Below are positions 1 through 7,342 of a DNA stretch of 13,677 bases, in pieces. This DNA is from Candidatus Aenigmatarchaeota archaeon (lineage in GTDB: Archaea > Aenigmatarchaeota > Aenigmatarchaeia > QMZP01). The notes under the pieces were generated by a model. It searched no databases and had not been told where the DNA came from. It saw nothing but the letters and a program-made list of their open reading frames with translations. The stretch lies in the NCBI GenBank assembly GCA_015520105.1, contig WAQT01000035.1:1-13677 (forward strand), read 5' to 3'. How positions within the stretch are numbered: the stretch's first letter is position 1; each line of letters starts with the position of its first letter. A program made the position numbers and the translations under genes.

Positions 1-2056
1 CCCTGTTGTCGCTCCCCTCCAGAGAGAAGTTAATCCTTAGCGAACCGGACCACTCAGACTCTCCTATCTCTCCGTCAATAACCGGAACCCTTTCTGCATA
101 CGGAACCGCTCCCCCTGCGCACTTTCCGCAGTCGCTCTCGCATGAGAAGCAGCTCTCGCCTCCATTACATACCCCGTCCCCGCATGCTGTGGTGTCCTCG
201 CTGTCATCCTGAGCAGAGGAGCATCCGGGGTCGTTGGGATAGTCTGTCAAGCCGTCACCGTCATTGTCTATATTGTCAGAACACTGTTTCATGCCATCTG
301 ATATATATTCATACGCACCTATATCCGGCGCAGACCCGTGATACGGATAACTAACACTATCTCCTGCATTCCATGATATATCCTTATCTACAACAATAAT
401 GTTTGCGTCATAATCTATATCAGTCACCCTTACAGGAGCATTAGAACCAATCTTTACCATATCCCCTTCAATAACACCAAAGCCATCGCTAAAATAACGC
501 GCATCCTTCACTTCTATGATTCTTCCATAACCGGATGAGAGTGTTTCTGTAAGGAATCCGCCCTTGTCTATGCAGTTGCTGGATGAATCAAGATTGAAAT
601 TGCCATTTCCGGGGTCCACAAACATAGGATTGGATGTAATAGAATGGGAATCCTGACCGCTTACTGAAAGATAATCCGACCAGTTCATCGGATCCGGATA
701 GGCATCGTTCTCGCTCCACCTCACCCTCAAACCTCTTCCTGAATGATAATAGTTGTTGTAATCAATGCTGTGAGTCAGTCCCTGAACCCACAGTTCGAGA
801 TTGTATTCGCCGGGACTGGTCTCAGCTACAATATTGTTTCTGAAAGACACCCTGTAGGTCTCTGGATTAAAATACCAGTCACCAATCCTTATATGCGCCC
901 AGCGGCTGTTGTTGCCGTTTCTGTAAAAGGTGTTGTGCACCAGAATATCATCCCCGCCAGTTCCGCGCTGGCTGTCTGTCTTTACCACAGCGCCTGCAGC
1001 ATCCACATAGTCATCATCGTTGTTGCCGTAAATGGTATTGAACCTCGCAATTACATAAAAGGAGCCTGATATCTTCAAACCGATTTCGTTATACCTTAGA
1101 GTGTTATTTTGCACGATAACATTATCGGAGTCATCGATCCATATTCCTGTCTCGCTGTTAAATGACTGAGAATTGTACTCGCACAGATTGTTCTCAACAA
1201 CTACATTCCTTGTGATATGGTTGGAAAGGCCTTTGCTTTCTATCTGTATCCCCGTGGCTCCGTTGTGATGGCAGTAGTTGTTCTCTATCAGGATATTCTG
1301 TCCGTGAAAGACAAGTATGCCCTGAACCCCTGAATAACCAACGTCGTTGTTGCTGATTGTGATGTTGATGTTATCCCCTCCAGGGTAGCTTGATGCTGTG
1401 TACACAACTATGCCGTGCGCCCAGTGCGAATCCCGTTCAGGATATATAACCTGATTGTGATGAATGACGTTTCCATCAATGACTATGTTCCTGTTGGGAC
1501 CGTTCAGATACACACCGAACTGATTGAAGCTGATGTTGGAGTTCGTTATTCTGCTGTCTGTTACGCCATTAACGAAATACACTCCGAAATAGCCGCCTTC
1601 AATAGTCACGTTATCGATTATTATATTGCTTTTCGGGCTGTTGCCTGCATCTGCCTTTATGTTTGCCCAGTTCGAGCCTTTCAGCTTCAGGTTTCTGAAA
1701 CGGATATGATGAAGCTCCCTGTCTGACGGTAACAGAATAACATAATCTTTGTCCCATGTATTCGGGCTCTTTATCACAACATAATCTCCGGGATATGCCT
1801 CGTATGTTATGTAATTTCCCGGGGAGCCGGAATTCTTTGGAACGATTCTTTCCGTGTATATTCCCTCCTTTATATAGACAGTGTCTCCTGCCACCATGCT
1901 GTCGGCAGCCTTCTGAATCGTCTTCCATGGCAATGTTTCTGTCCCGGGATTTGAATCCGAGCCTGACGGAGAAACATAATAAACAGCCGCAAGAACAGGT
2001 TGGACTGGAAGCAGGACTGCGGTTACAAAGACGTATAACAGAACGTAATTTCTCAT
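1..2056 (-). CDS. Secreted right-handed beta-helix (PbH1-type) surface protein, 3' end beyond window
   Basis: An uninterrupted reading frame starts at ATG 2056 and runs off the left edge, giving 685 visible residues. Residues 1-23 form a signal peptide (MRNY, a hydrophobic core, then a cleavage-like VLA). The mature start YYVSPSGSDSNPGT and the following WKTIQKAAD and GDTVYIKEG segments are the usual opening of DUF1565/parallel beta-helix proteins. Many short Asn-rich turns follow (such as ITNSNISFNQFG and ILIENNYCHHN), typical of PbH1 coils. The helix closes near NPMFVDPGNGNFNLD, and after an inserted segment comes PDIGAYEY. Then come an Asp/Asn-rich loop between C592 and C612 resembling a calcium-binding repeat, a Cys-rich module (C625, C630, C636, C639, C643, C646), and at about 658-685 a VPVIDGEIGESEW start resembling CBM9/DOMON-type domains. 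It is probably a cell-surface or secreted glycan-binding or glycan-cleaving protein; no catalytic residues can be assigned. The start is supported by a T-rich TATA-like box about 28 bp upstream. Confidence 0.88.
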   Translation of the reverse strand, partial: MRNYVLLYVFVTAVLLPVQPVLAAVYYVSPSGSDSNPGTETLPWKTIQKAADSMVAGDTVYIKEGIYTERIVPKNSGSPGNYITYEAYPGDYVVIKSPNTWDKDYVILLPSDRELHHIRFRNLKLKGSNWANIKADAGNSPKSNIIIDNVTIEGGYFGVYFVNGVTDSRITNSNISFNQFGVYLNGPNRNIVIDGNVIHHNQVIYPERDSHWAHGIVVYTASSYPGGDNINITISNNDVGYSGVQGILVFHGQNILIENNYCHHNGATGIQIESKGLSNHITRNVVVENNLCEYNSQSFNSETGIWIDDSDNVIVQNNTLRYNEIGLKISGSFYVIARFNTIYGNNDDDYVDAAGAVVKTDSQRGTGGDDILVHNTFYRNGNNSRWAHIRIGDWYFNPETYRVSFRNNIVAETSPGEYNLELWVQGLTHSIDYNNYYHSGRGLRVRWSENDAYPDPMNWSDYLSVSGQDSHSITSNPMFVDPGNGNFNLDSSSNCIDKGGFLTETLSSGYGRIIEVKDARYFSDGFGVIEGDMVKIGSNAPVRVTDIDYDANIIVVDKDISWNAGDSVSYPYHGSAPDIGAYEYISDGMKQCSDNIDNDGDGLTDYPNDPGCSSAQDDSEDTTACGDGVCNGGESCFSCESDCGKCAGGAVPYAERVPVIDGEIGESEWSGSLRINFSLEGSDNR

Positions 2057-2080
2057 TGATTGATATTTATCACATCCTTG

Positions 2081-2088
2081 TTAAAAAA
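2081..2088 (-). promoter_or_regulatory. TATA-like box for the beta-helix gene, possibly also malic enzyme terminator
   Basis: On the minus strand this reads TTTTTTAA and is centred about 28 bp before the ATG at 2056, the spacing expected for a nearly leaderless archaeal transcript. The same T-run lies just after the malic enzyme stop and could also act as an oligo-U terminator. Either role is inference. Confidence 0.4.
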
Positions 2089-2102
2089 CCGAATGGCCCG
2101 TC

Positions 2103-3290
2103 TTAATTCCTGCAAACCCCGCTCCTTCTCGCCGCATCCATCACGGCCTCCGAAACCGCGGGAACCACGTTTCTGTCAAAGACCTCAGGCACTATCCTCT
2201 CCTCTGAAGGGTTCTTCACCACTCCGGCGAGGCCGTACGCGGCCGCGAGCTTCATCTCGCTGTTTATGACGCTGGCCCTGCAGTCCAGCGCTCCCCTGAA
2301 GATTCCGGGAAAAGCGAGCACGTTGTTTATCTGGTTCGGAAGGTCTGACCTTCCTGTGGCCACAATCCTGGCTCCTGCCTCCCTCGCCTCCTCAGGCTGT
2401 ATCTCAGGAACAGGGTTCGCCATCGCAAACACAATCGCGTCCTCAGCCATGGACCTCACCATCTCCCTGGACACTATTCCTCCTGCAGACACCCCTATGA
2501 ACGCGTCCGCCCCTCTCATCGCATCCGCAAGGGAGCCCTTCACCCCGGACCTGTTCGTAAGTTCTGCCAGCTCCTTCTTGTGGCCATGAAGCCCTTCCCT
2601 GCCATTGAATATCACTCCCCTGCTGTCGCACACCACGATGTCCTTCACGGGTCTGCACACATTCCTGTCGTAGCCGACGCACAGGAGAAGCTTCGCTATC
2701 GCTGTCCCCGCTGCTCCGGCGCCGCTTATCACCACCTTCATGTCCTCGAGTTTCTTCCCCACGACCTTGGCTGCATTAAGAAGAGCAGCAAGCACCACCA
2801 CGGCAGTCCCGTGCTGGTCGTCATGAAACACGGGTATCCCCAGGTCCTGAAGATTCTCCTCTATCCAGAAGCACCTCGGGGCAGAGATGTCCTCAAGGTT
2901 TATCCCTCCGAACACAGGGGCGATTCTCCTGACCGTCTCGACAATCTCCTTCGGGTCCTGCGTGGCAAGGCAGACAGGAAACGCGTCTATTCCGGCAAAC
3001 TCCCTGAAAAGCATCGCCTTGCCCTCCATCACCGGAATAGCCGCCTCAGGGCCTATGTTTCCCAGACCGAGGACAGCGGAGCCGTCGCTCACCACAGCAA
3101 CAGAATTACCCTTTATCGTGAGGTCCCACACCCTCTCAGGTTCCCTGCTTATCGCCCTGCACGGCTCGGCCACGCCCGGAGTGTAGACGATGCTCAACTC
3201 TTCCTTTCCCTTCACCCTGATCTTCGGCCTTACCTCTATCTTTCCCTTCCTCTCCTCGTGAAACCTCAGGGAATCCTCGTACACTCCCAT
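2103..3290 (-). CDS. Malic enzyme (malate dehydrogenase, oxaloacetate-decarboxylating)
   Basis: Catalyses oxidative decarboxylation of malate to pyruvate with reduction of NAD(P)+, in the cytoplasm. The 395-residue protein is the short archaeal/bacterial form. Visible family motifs: YTPGVAEPC (36-44) in the substrate domain, EGK with the catalytic-type lysine K91, E133-D134 and D158 as probable divalent-metal ligands in INLEDISAPR and DDQHGTA, the dinucleotide-binding loop GAGAAG (190-195), and ANPVPEI and GRSDLPNQINN further on. Coenzyme preference cannot be decided safely. The frame is open further upstream (TTG 3302, GTG 3299), but ATG 3290 is chosen because GGTGAG sits five bases before it and the product then starts MGVYEDSLRFHEE, as is usual for the family. 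The gene has its own promoter and stands apart from its neighbours by 46 and 63 bases. It could feed pyruvate to the Por complex whose beta subunit lies 3 kb away. Confidence 0.95.
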   Translation of the reverse strand: MGVYEDSLRFHEERKGKIEVRPKIRVKGKEELSIVYTPGVAEPCRAISREPERVWDLTIKGNSVAVVSDGSAVLGLGNIGPEAAIPVMEGKAMLFREFAGIDAFPVCLATQDPKEIVETVRRIAPVFGGINLEDISAPRCFWIEENLQDLGIPVFHDDQHGTAVVVLAALLNAAKVVGKKLEDMKVVISGAGAAGTAIAKLLLCVGYDRNVCRPVKDIVVCDSRGVIFNGREGLHGHKKELAELTNRSGVKGSLADAMRGADAFIGVSAGGIVSREMVRSMAEDAIVFAMANPVPEIQPEEAREAGARIVATGRSDLPNQINNVLAFPGIFRGALDCRASVINSEMKLAAAYGLAGVVKNPSEERIVPEVFDRNVVPAVSEAVMDAARRSGVCRN

Positions 3291-3315
3291 ACCACTCACC
3301 AACCCAAGCCTGTCT

Positions 3316-3335
3316 GGATTAATAGAATATAATCC
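3316..3335 (-). promoter_or_regulatory. Malic enzyme promoter with inverted repeat across the TATA box
   Basis: On the minus strand GGATTA and TAATCC are perfect 6-bp inverted arms around an 8-bp TATTCTAT centre; the TATA-like sequence TTATATTC overlaps the left arm. Transcription would begin near 3302, leaving a leader of about 12 bases that contains the GGTGAG ribosome-binding site of the ATG at 3290. The symmetry suggests a possible dimeric regulator site, which is inference. Confidence 0.5.
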
Positions 3336-3353
3336 CGGCGCTTAAAAACAGAA

Positions 3354-3515
3354 TCAGTTAAGGTGCAGCATCTTCTTTATATTGGCTGACGCAGACCTCT
3401 TGAACGCCATTATCTCAGAAAACAGCGGAGAATCCTCTGAAAGATTAATCTCAAGGTTCTCGTTGTAAGACTTCCTGAATTCCATCTCCAGCGACTCAAG
3501 TCTGTTCTTTGCCAT
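3354..3515 (-). CDS. Small protein of unknown function (53 aa)
   Basis: A short frame from ATG 3515 to TGA 3354 encodes 53 residues beginning MAKNRLESLEMEFRKSY. I do not recognise it. It is charged and predicted mainly helical, with no cysteine, no membrane segment and no signal peptide. Support for it being real: an excellent TATA box (CTTTATATATAAG) about 48 bp upstream, an AGGT ribosome-binding-like sequence six bases before the ATG, archaeal-looking codon use (AGG, AGA, ATA, AAG), and a T-rich stretch (TGTTTTTAAG on the minus strand, 3341-3350) shortly after the stop that could terminate transcription. It sits between valS and the malic enzyme gene, in the same direction as both but separated from each. 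It could be a regulator or a ribosome- or RNA-associated small protein; there is no evidence to choose. Confidence 0.65.
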   Translation of the reverse strand: MAKNRLESLEMEFRKSYNENLEINLSEDSPLFSEIMAFKRSASANIKKMLHLN

Positions 3516-3556
3516 AGCAATACCTGCCTATAACAACCCTGTAAAGAATTGGATAG

Positions 3557-3569
3557 CTTATATATAAAG
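3557..3569 (-). promoter_or_regulatory. Strong palindromic TATA box for the 53-aa gene
   Basis: The minus strand reads CTTTATATATAAG, close to the archaeal TATA consensus. Its 12-bp core CTTATATATAAG is a perfect palindrome. With a start point 26 bp downstream, near 3537, the leader to ATG 3515 would be about 22 bases and include AGGT. It is the best-looking TATA box in the window. Confidence 0.65.
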
Positions 3570-3575
3570 TTTTCC

Positions 3576-3589
3576 CTCGCGGACGCGAG
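3576..3589. terminator. GC-rich hairpin between valS and the 53-aa gene promoter
   Basis: CTCGCG and CGCGAG form a perfect 6-bp inverted repeat with a 2-base loop, 12 bases after the valS stop and just upstream of the small gene's TATA box. On the minus strand no T-run follows directly, so a classical terminator is doubtful. On the plus strand TTAATTT follows. It could be a transcript 3'-end stem for valS or a protein-binding site upstream of the promoter. Confidence 0.35.
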
Positions 3590-3601
3590 TTAATTTGCCG
3601 C

Positions 3602-5995
3602 TCAGAGAGAAACTTTCGCCTCCTTCCCGAATGAAACCCTTGCTATGTTATGGCACGCCTTCAGATCCTTCTCAAGCCCCTCCAACCTCTCCGGAATCAC
3701 GGCCTCCTTCACCTCAGACTTCAGGGAGAGGCCCCTGTCCTTCTTCTCCTTCCAAACCATGCTGTTGAACTCAGCCACGTCCTTTGTCGAGAATCCGACT
3801 TCGCCGAAGCTCTCAGGCTCCGGAAACCTCTCCTCCTCCACGTTCCCGCCGTAAATATCCTTGTAGAGCTTGTGCGAGATAAAGCATGCCACAGGGGATA
3901 TCACAAGCAATATCCTCTCAAGCACGTAATAGAGAGCGTGCAGCGCGCCGTTCTGCTCCTCCCTGCTGAATCTCCCGTCCTGGTTGTACACCCTGCTCTT
4001 CACCATCTCCAGATAGTGCGACGCAAACGTCTCCCACACAAAATGCCTTACTTCAGTCATTGGGGTGTGAAAGTCAAACTCGTCGTAGCGCTCCCTCGCC
4101 ACCCCAACGATTCTGTTCACCTCGTTCATTATCCACACGTCTGCGTCGAGAAGCCTCTTCCTCCCCGAGGGCTTCGGGAACATGGACACGAACCTCGATA
4201 CGTTCCAGAGCTTGGTGAGGAACTTCGCGCCCGCCTCTATCCTCTCGAAGGAGCATCGCAGATCAGAGAGCGTGATGTTTCCCTCCAGCGCGCACCATAT
4301 CCTGAACGGCTCGGCCCCGAACCTGTTGAGAATCTCCATCGGGTCTATTACGTTTCCGAGGGATTTGGACATCTTTATCCCCTTGTCATCAAGTATGTGG
4401 TAGTGTATCCACACATTCTCGAAAATCGGCTTCCCAGTGAGCTGGTAGCACCTCAGAAGCGTGTAGTAGAGCCACGTCCTCACAATCTCCTTCCCCTGAG
4501 GCCTGAGGGAACATGGACTGTGCTTCTCAAAGAATCCCTCTTTCCTTCCATAGCCGAGTATGTAGAGTGGAGAAATCGAGGAGTCAAACCATGTGTCAAA
4601 CACCCTCTCCTCTCCCCGGAACTTCCTCCCGCCGCACTTCGGGCACTCCTTTACAGGAGGGTCCTCCATCCATGGCCTGTAGTATCTCCCTTTCGGGGGA
4701 ACTATGGTCTCGCCGCACCCTTTGCAGTACCAGAGAGGAATCTCTGTCGCGTAGTATCTTCTTCTCGATATCGCCCAGTCCATGCTCACGCTGTTCATCC
4801 AGTCCGTAAGAATCTGCCTCGAGGAAGGAGCAAAGAACTTCATATCCTTCACTACCCTCTTGAGTTCCGGAATGAACTTCACCTGCCTGAGATAGTATTC
4901 GGTCATGTATATGAACTCCAGGGGGTCCTTGCTCCTTTCGCACACGGGCGTGCGGTGCCTTATCCTCTCTTTCTTCTCCACAAGGCCGTTCCTCTCGAGA
5001 ACCTCTATCATCCTCTTCCTCGCCTCATGAACTTTGAGCCCCTTCAGGAAGCCAGCCTCCTCGTTCATCCTTCCGTCCCTGTTTATCGCTATCCTTTCCC
5101 TGAGCCGCATCTCCCTGAAGAACCTGATATCCGCGTAATCGCCGTAGGAGCACATCATCACGAGCCCTGTTCCGGCATCCATCTTCGCGTACGGATGAGC
5201 CTTTATGGGAACCTCCCTTCCATAGACGGGAAGGACCGCGTGCTTCCCCTCAAGCCTCTTATACCTTTCGTCCTCCGGATTGAATATCACCATCTCGCAC
5301 GTGGCTATGAGTTCTGGCCTCGTGGTCGCTATCACTATCTCCTCCCCAGTCTCCTTCACCTTCCATCTGACATAAACGAACTCGCTCTCCATCTCCCTGT
5401 ACTCTATCTCCGCGTCCGCTATCGTGGTCTGGCAGCGCGGGCAGTAGTTGCTCACCCTCTTGTCCTTGGTTATCAGTCCCCTGTGCCACAGGTCTATGAA
5501 CGTCTCCTGCGTGAGTCTCCTGTAACTCTCGGAGTCCGTGAGGTACATGTCTCCTATCCCCTCTCCCGCCTCCCATGAGTTGTAGGAGTGCCCAAGCTCG
5601 TAGAAAACCTCAAGCGACTTCGCGCTGGACTTCTCGAGAATCTTCCCGCACAGCTTCAGGAACTCCTCTCTCGGAGTCTCTGTCATGAGCTTCCCGAACT
5701 CCTTCTCCGCAGCGACCTCTATCGGAAGACCGTTCCTGTCAAGCCCTATTGGAAAGAGGACGTTGTAGCCCCTCATCCTCTTGTATCTCGCTATGAAATC
5801 CATTATCGTATATGTCGTGGCATGGCCCATGTGCACCGGCGTGTTTACGTAGGGGGGAGGCGTGTCTATCGAGAACACAGGTCTTCCCGAATCCTCCCTG
5901 AACCTGAACGCCCCGGACTCCCTCCAATACTTCCTTATATCCTCTTCAATCTCCCTGCTCCATCTCTTCTCCCTAATCCTCGGTTCAGAAGCCAT
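3602..5995 (-). CDS. valS: Valyl-tRNA synthetase, archaeal type
   Basis: Class I aminoacyl-tRNA synthetase that charges tRNA-Val and edits mischarged threonine. The 797 residues match the compact archaeal ValS type. Order of features: signature HMGH (55-58, the HIGH motif) preceded by TPPPYVNTP; zinc-knuckle-like CPRC (185-188) in NYCPRCQTTIADAEIEY; CP1 editing domain with ATTRPELIATCE and GTGLVMMCSYGD; a second Zn ribbon C424/C427 and C451/C454; RVFDTWFDSSISP; the KMSKS loop at 541-545 in GIKMSKSLGNVIDP; then an alpha-helical anticodon-binding domain to the end. NTPVHMGHATTY and the GD segment of the editing site favour Val over Ile or Leu specificity. ATG 5995 is the start: a T-rich TATA-like box lies 27 bp upstream, implying leaderless transcription. 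It follows porB by 41 bases in the same direction, so some read-through is possible. A long open frame on the opposite strand is a codon-bias shadow. Confidence 0.96.
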   Translation of the reverse strand: MASEPRIREKRWSREIEEDIRKYWRESGAFRFREDSGRPVFSIDTPPPYVNTPVHMGHATTYTIMDFIARYKRMRGYNVLFPIGLDRNGLPIEVAAEKEFGKLMTETPREEFLKLCGKILEKSSAKSLEVFYELGHSYNSWEAGEGIGDMYLTDSESYRRLTQETFIDLWHRGLITKDKRVSNYCPRCQTTIADAEIEYREMESEFVYVRWKVKETGEEIVIATTRPELIATCEMVIFNPEDERYKRLEGKHAVLPVYGREVPIKAHPYAKMDAGTGLVMMCSYGDYADIRFFREMRLRERIAINRDGRMNEEAGFLKGLKVHEARKRMIEVLERNGLVEKKERIRHRTPVCERSKDPLEFIYMTEYYLRQVKFIPELKRVVKDMKFFAPSSRQILTDWMNSVSMDWAISRRRYYATEIPLWYCKGCGETIVPPKGRYYRPWMEDPPVKECPKCGGRKFRGEERVFDTWFDSSISPLYILGYGRKEGFFEKHSPCSLRPQGKEIVRTWLYYTLLRCYQLTGKPIFENVWIHYHILDDKGIKMSKSLGNVIDPMEILNRFGAEPFRIWCALEGNITLSDLRCSFERIEAGAKFLTKLWNVSRFVSMFPKPSGRKRLLDADVWIMNEVNRIVGVARERYDEFDFHTPMTEVRHFVWETFASHYLEMVKSRVYNQDGRFSREEQNGALHALYYVLERILLVISPVACFISHKLYKDIYGGNVEEERFPEPESFGEVGFSTKDVAEFNSMVWKEKKDRGLSLKSEVKEAVIPERLEGLEKDLKACHNIARVSFGKEAKVSL

Positions 5996-6018
5996 AACTA
6001 AACTTATCCTGAATGAAG

Positions 6019-6026
6019 AATAAAAA
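6019..6026 (-). promoter_or_regulatory. TATA-like box for valS, or U-rich end of porB transcript
   Basis: The minus strand reads TTTTTATT, centred about 27 bp before the valS ATG, which fits a leaderless start. It also lies 10 bases past the porB stop and is T-rich enough to serve as an archaeal terminator. The two roles are not exclusive. Confidence 0.4.
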
Positions 6027-6036
6027 CGTTATTCAC

Positions 6037-6915
6037 TCAGTAGAGAAACTTCAGGCCTGCCTTCTCCCTCGCCTCAATCTCTTTCCACATCAGCTCTATA
6101 TGTTCCTGTATCTCCTTTATCTCCCCGCTTCCGAGATGCCTGAACCTTCCCTGCGTCCTGAGATACTCCTCCACGGGCCTCCTCTCCCCCACTCTTTTCG
6201 TTATCCTGAACTCGCCGTCCTCTATCTCAAACAGGGGCCAAGCTCCAGTCTCCACAGCGAGCTTCGCTATCTCCACGGATTTGCTCACGTCAGACTTCCA
6301 TCCGGTCGGGCAGGGAGAATACACGTGCAGGAAGGATGGTTGCTTCTCCAAGGCCTTCTTAACCTTCCTGGTCAGGTCTGCGTGGAAAGCAACAGAGGCG
6401 GACGCCACGTAAGGAATCCTGTGCGCAGCTATTATGTCTGTCAGGGGCTTCTTCCACTCCTCCTTTCCGATACTCCTTTTTCCCGGAGGCGACGTTGTGG
6501 TCCACGCTCCGTGGGGAGTTCCTCCGGACCTCTGTATGCCGGTGTTCATGTAGGCCTCGTTGTCGAGGCAGATGTATGTGACCCTGTGCCCCCTCTCCAG
6601 CATTCCTGAGAGAGACTGCAGGCCAATATCGAATGTCCCTCCGTCCCCCGCAAAGGCTATCACCTTCCAGTTCTTTCCGAGCCTCTTCACTCCGGCCTCC
6701 ACGCCGCTCGCGAGGGAGGCAGCTGTCTCAAAAGCAGCATGAATCCATGGAACTTTCCAGGCAGTCTGCGGATAAGCGGAAGTGGTGACCTCAAGGCACG
6801 ACGTCGCGCACGCCACTATCACATCATCCGGGCACGCCCTTCCTATCTGGTTCACTGCAATAGCGACTCCGCATCCCGCGCACATCGTGTGCCCCGGGGA
6901 GAGAAACTGGGCCAT
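6037..6915 (-). CDS. porB: Pyruvate:ferredoxin oxidoreductase, beta subunit
   Basis: The thiamine-diphosphate-binding subunit of the complex that converts pyruvate, CoA and oxidised ferredoxin to acetyl-CoA, CO2 and reduced ferredoxin. At 292 residues it has the normal family length. Visible: the [4Fe-4S] ligands C12 and C15 (GHTMCAGCG), C40 (SCLEV) and C202 (YSPCPTGW); the ThDP/Mg motif GDGGTFDIG (90-98) continuing to N119 in LDNEAYMNTG; and the QRSGGTPHGAWTTT segment typical of PorB. Specificity for pyruvate over other 2-oxoacids is the likeliest reading but is not proven by motifs. ATG 6915 is preferred to ATG 6924: the TATA box (6938-6945) is centred 26 bp from 6915, so a transcript would begin at about that codon and would omit 6924. 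The gamma, delta and alpha subunit genes usually beside it are absent; its neighbours are a small membrane protein upstream and valS downstream. Confidence 0.93.
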   Translation of the reverse strand: MAQFLSPGHTMCAGCGVAIAVNQIGRACPDDVIVACATSCLEVTTSAYPQTAWKVPWIHAAFETAASLASGVEAGVKRLGKNWKVIAFAGDGGTFDIGLQSLSGMLERGHRVTYICLDNEAYMNTGIQRSGGTPHGAWTTTSPPGKRSIGKEEWKKPLTDIIAAHRIPYVASASVAFHADLTRKVKKALEKQPSFLHVYSPCPTGWKSDVSKSVEIAKLAVETGAWPLFEIEDGEFRITKRVGERRPVEEYLRTQGRFRHLGSGEIKEIQEHIELMWKEIEAREKAGLKFLY

Positions 6916-6937
6916 ACTAACCATAAACCTGCAAGAG

Positions 6938-6945
6938 TATTTAAA
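6938..6945 (-). promoter_or_regulatory. TATA box for porB, deciding the start codon
   Basis: The minus strand reads TTTAAATA within a longer AT-rich stretch. Its centre is about 26 bp from ATG 6915 and only 17 bp from ATG 6924, so a leaderless start at 6915 fits while 6924 would lie upstream of the expected transcription start. Confidence 0.55.
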
Positions 6946-6980
6946 AATTAAACCTCCGGAATCACCGATTGACGATTAAC

Positions 6981-7002
6981 AGAAAGAAAAACAAAAAAAC
7001 AA
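6981..7002 (-). terminator. Oligo-T terminator after the two-helix membrane protein gene
   Basis: On the minus strand, ten bases past the TGA at 7012, there is a run dominated by T (three T-tracts of 7, 5 and 3 bases interrupted by single G or C). Archaeal intrinsic terminators are such U-rich tracts with no need of a hairpin. This isolates the gene from porB, which has its own promoter just downstream. Confidence 0.65.
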
Positions 7003-7011
7003 GAGGAAGAA

Positions 7012-7311
7012 TCACTCCTTCTTCTTGGGCCTTCCTCGTTTCTTCTTCTCTTCCTCTTCTTCTCTCTTGAGCTCTCTCTCGGCCTTGATTTCGTCTATCT
7101 CGAGCCAGACAACGAATAATCCTATCAATATAAGGAACGGCGGTATCGCTCCAGTGAGCAGGATTATGAAGTTGCCCAGCCAGTCTATTCCGAGGAACCT
7201 GCCCTCCCTGCCGAGTATCGGGTTCACTACAGGGCTCACGGAATCCACGAAAAGACCAAGGCCGATCAGTATCAGCACAAGTCCGATCACAATCTTTGCT
7301 GCTGCTCCCAT
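7012..7311 (-). CDS. Two-helix membrane protein with AT-hook-like basic tail
   Basis: A 99-residue protein of unknown function. Residues about 3-22 (AAAKIVIGLVLILIGLGLF) and 46-71 (through LTGAIPPFLILIGLF) are hydrophobic enough to span the membrane, joined by a short loop containing GREGRFLGIDW. From about 71 the C-terminus is a highly charged tail, acidic then basic, ending KKRGRPKKKE; R92-G93-R94-P95 is the core of an AT-hook DNA-binding motif. By the positive-inside rule both ends should face the cytoplasm. ATG 7311 is preferred over GTG 7320 because AAGGTG lies six bases upstream. The gene is divergent from L15e across a 99-bp promoter region and ends at a strong oligo-T terminator, so it is probably monocistronic. 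The family is not one I can name. Confidence 0.8.
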   Translation of the reverse strand: MGAAAKIVIGLVLILIGLGLFVDSVSPVVNPILGREGRFLGIDWLGNFIILLTGAIPPFLILIGLFVVWLEIDEIKAERELKREEEEEKKKRGRPKKKE

Positions 7312-7342
7312 TGAAAACACCTTGACTTATTATAAGGGCGTG

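Noticed and set aside
743..1726. Plus-strand open frames over the beta-helix gene
   Set aside because: The minus-strand frame is continuous for 685 codons with a signal peptide and beta-helix repeats, so these are shadows.
2580..3332. A 250-residue open frame on the plus strand opposite the malic enzyme gene
   Set aside because: It is antisense to a gene with clear malic enzyme motifs, has no domain I recognise and no promoter of its own.
3650..5578. A 642-residue open frame on the plus strand, opposite valS
   Set aside because: Long antisense frames arise from the codon pattern of a strongly biased gene. The translation has no recognisable domain, is rich in His/Pro/Leu/Arg as expected of a mirror frame, and valS motifs on the other strand are unambiguous.
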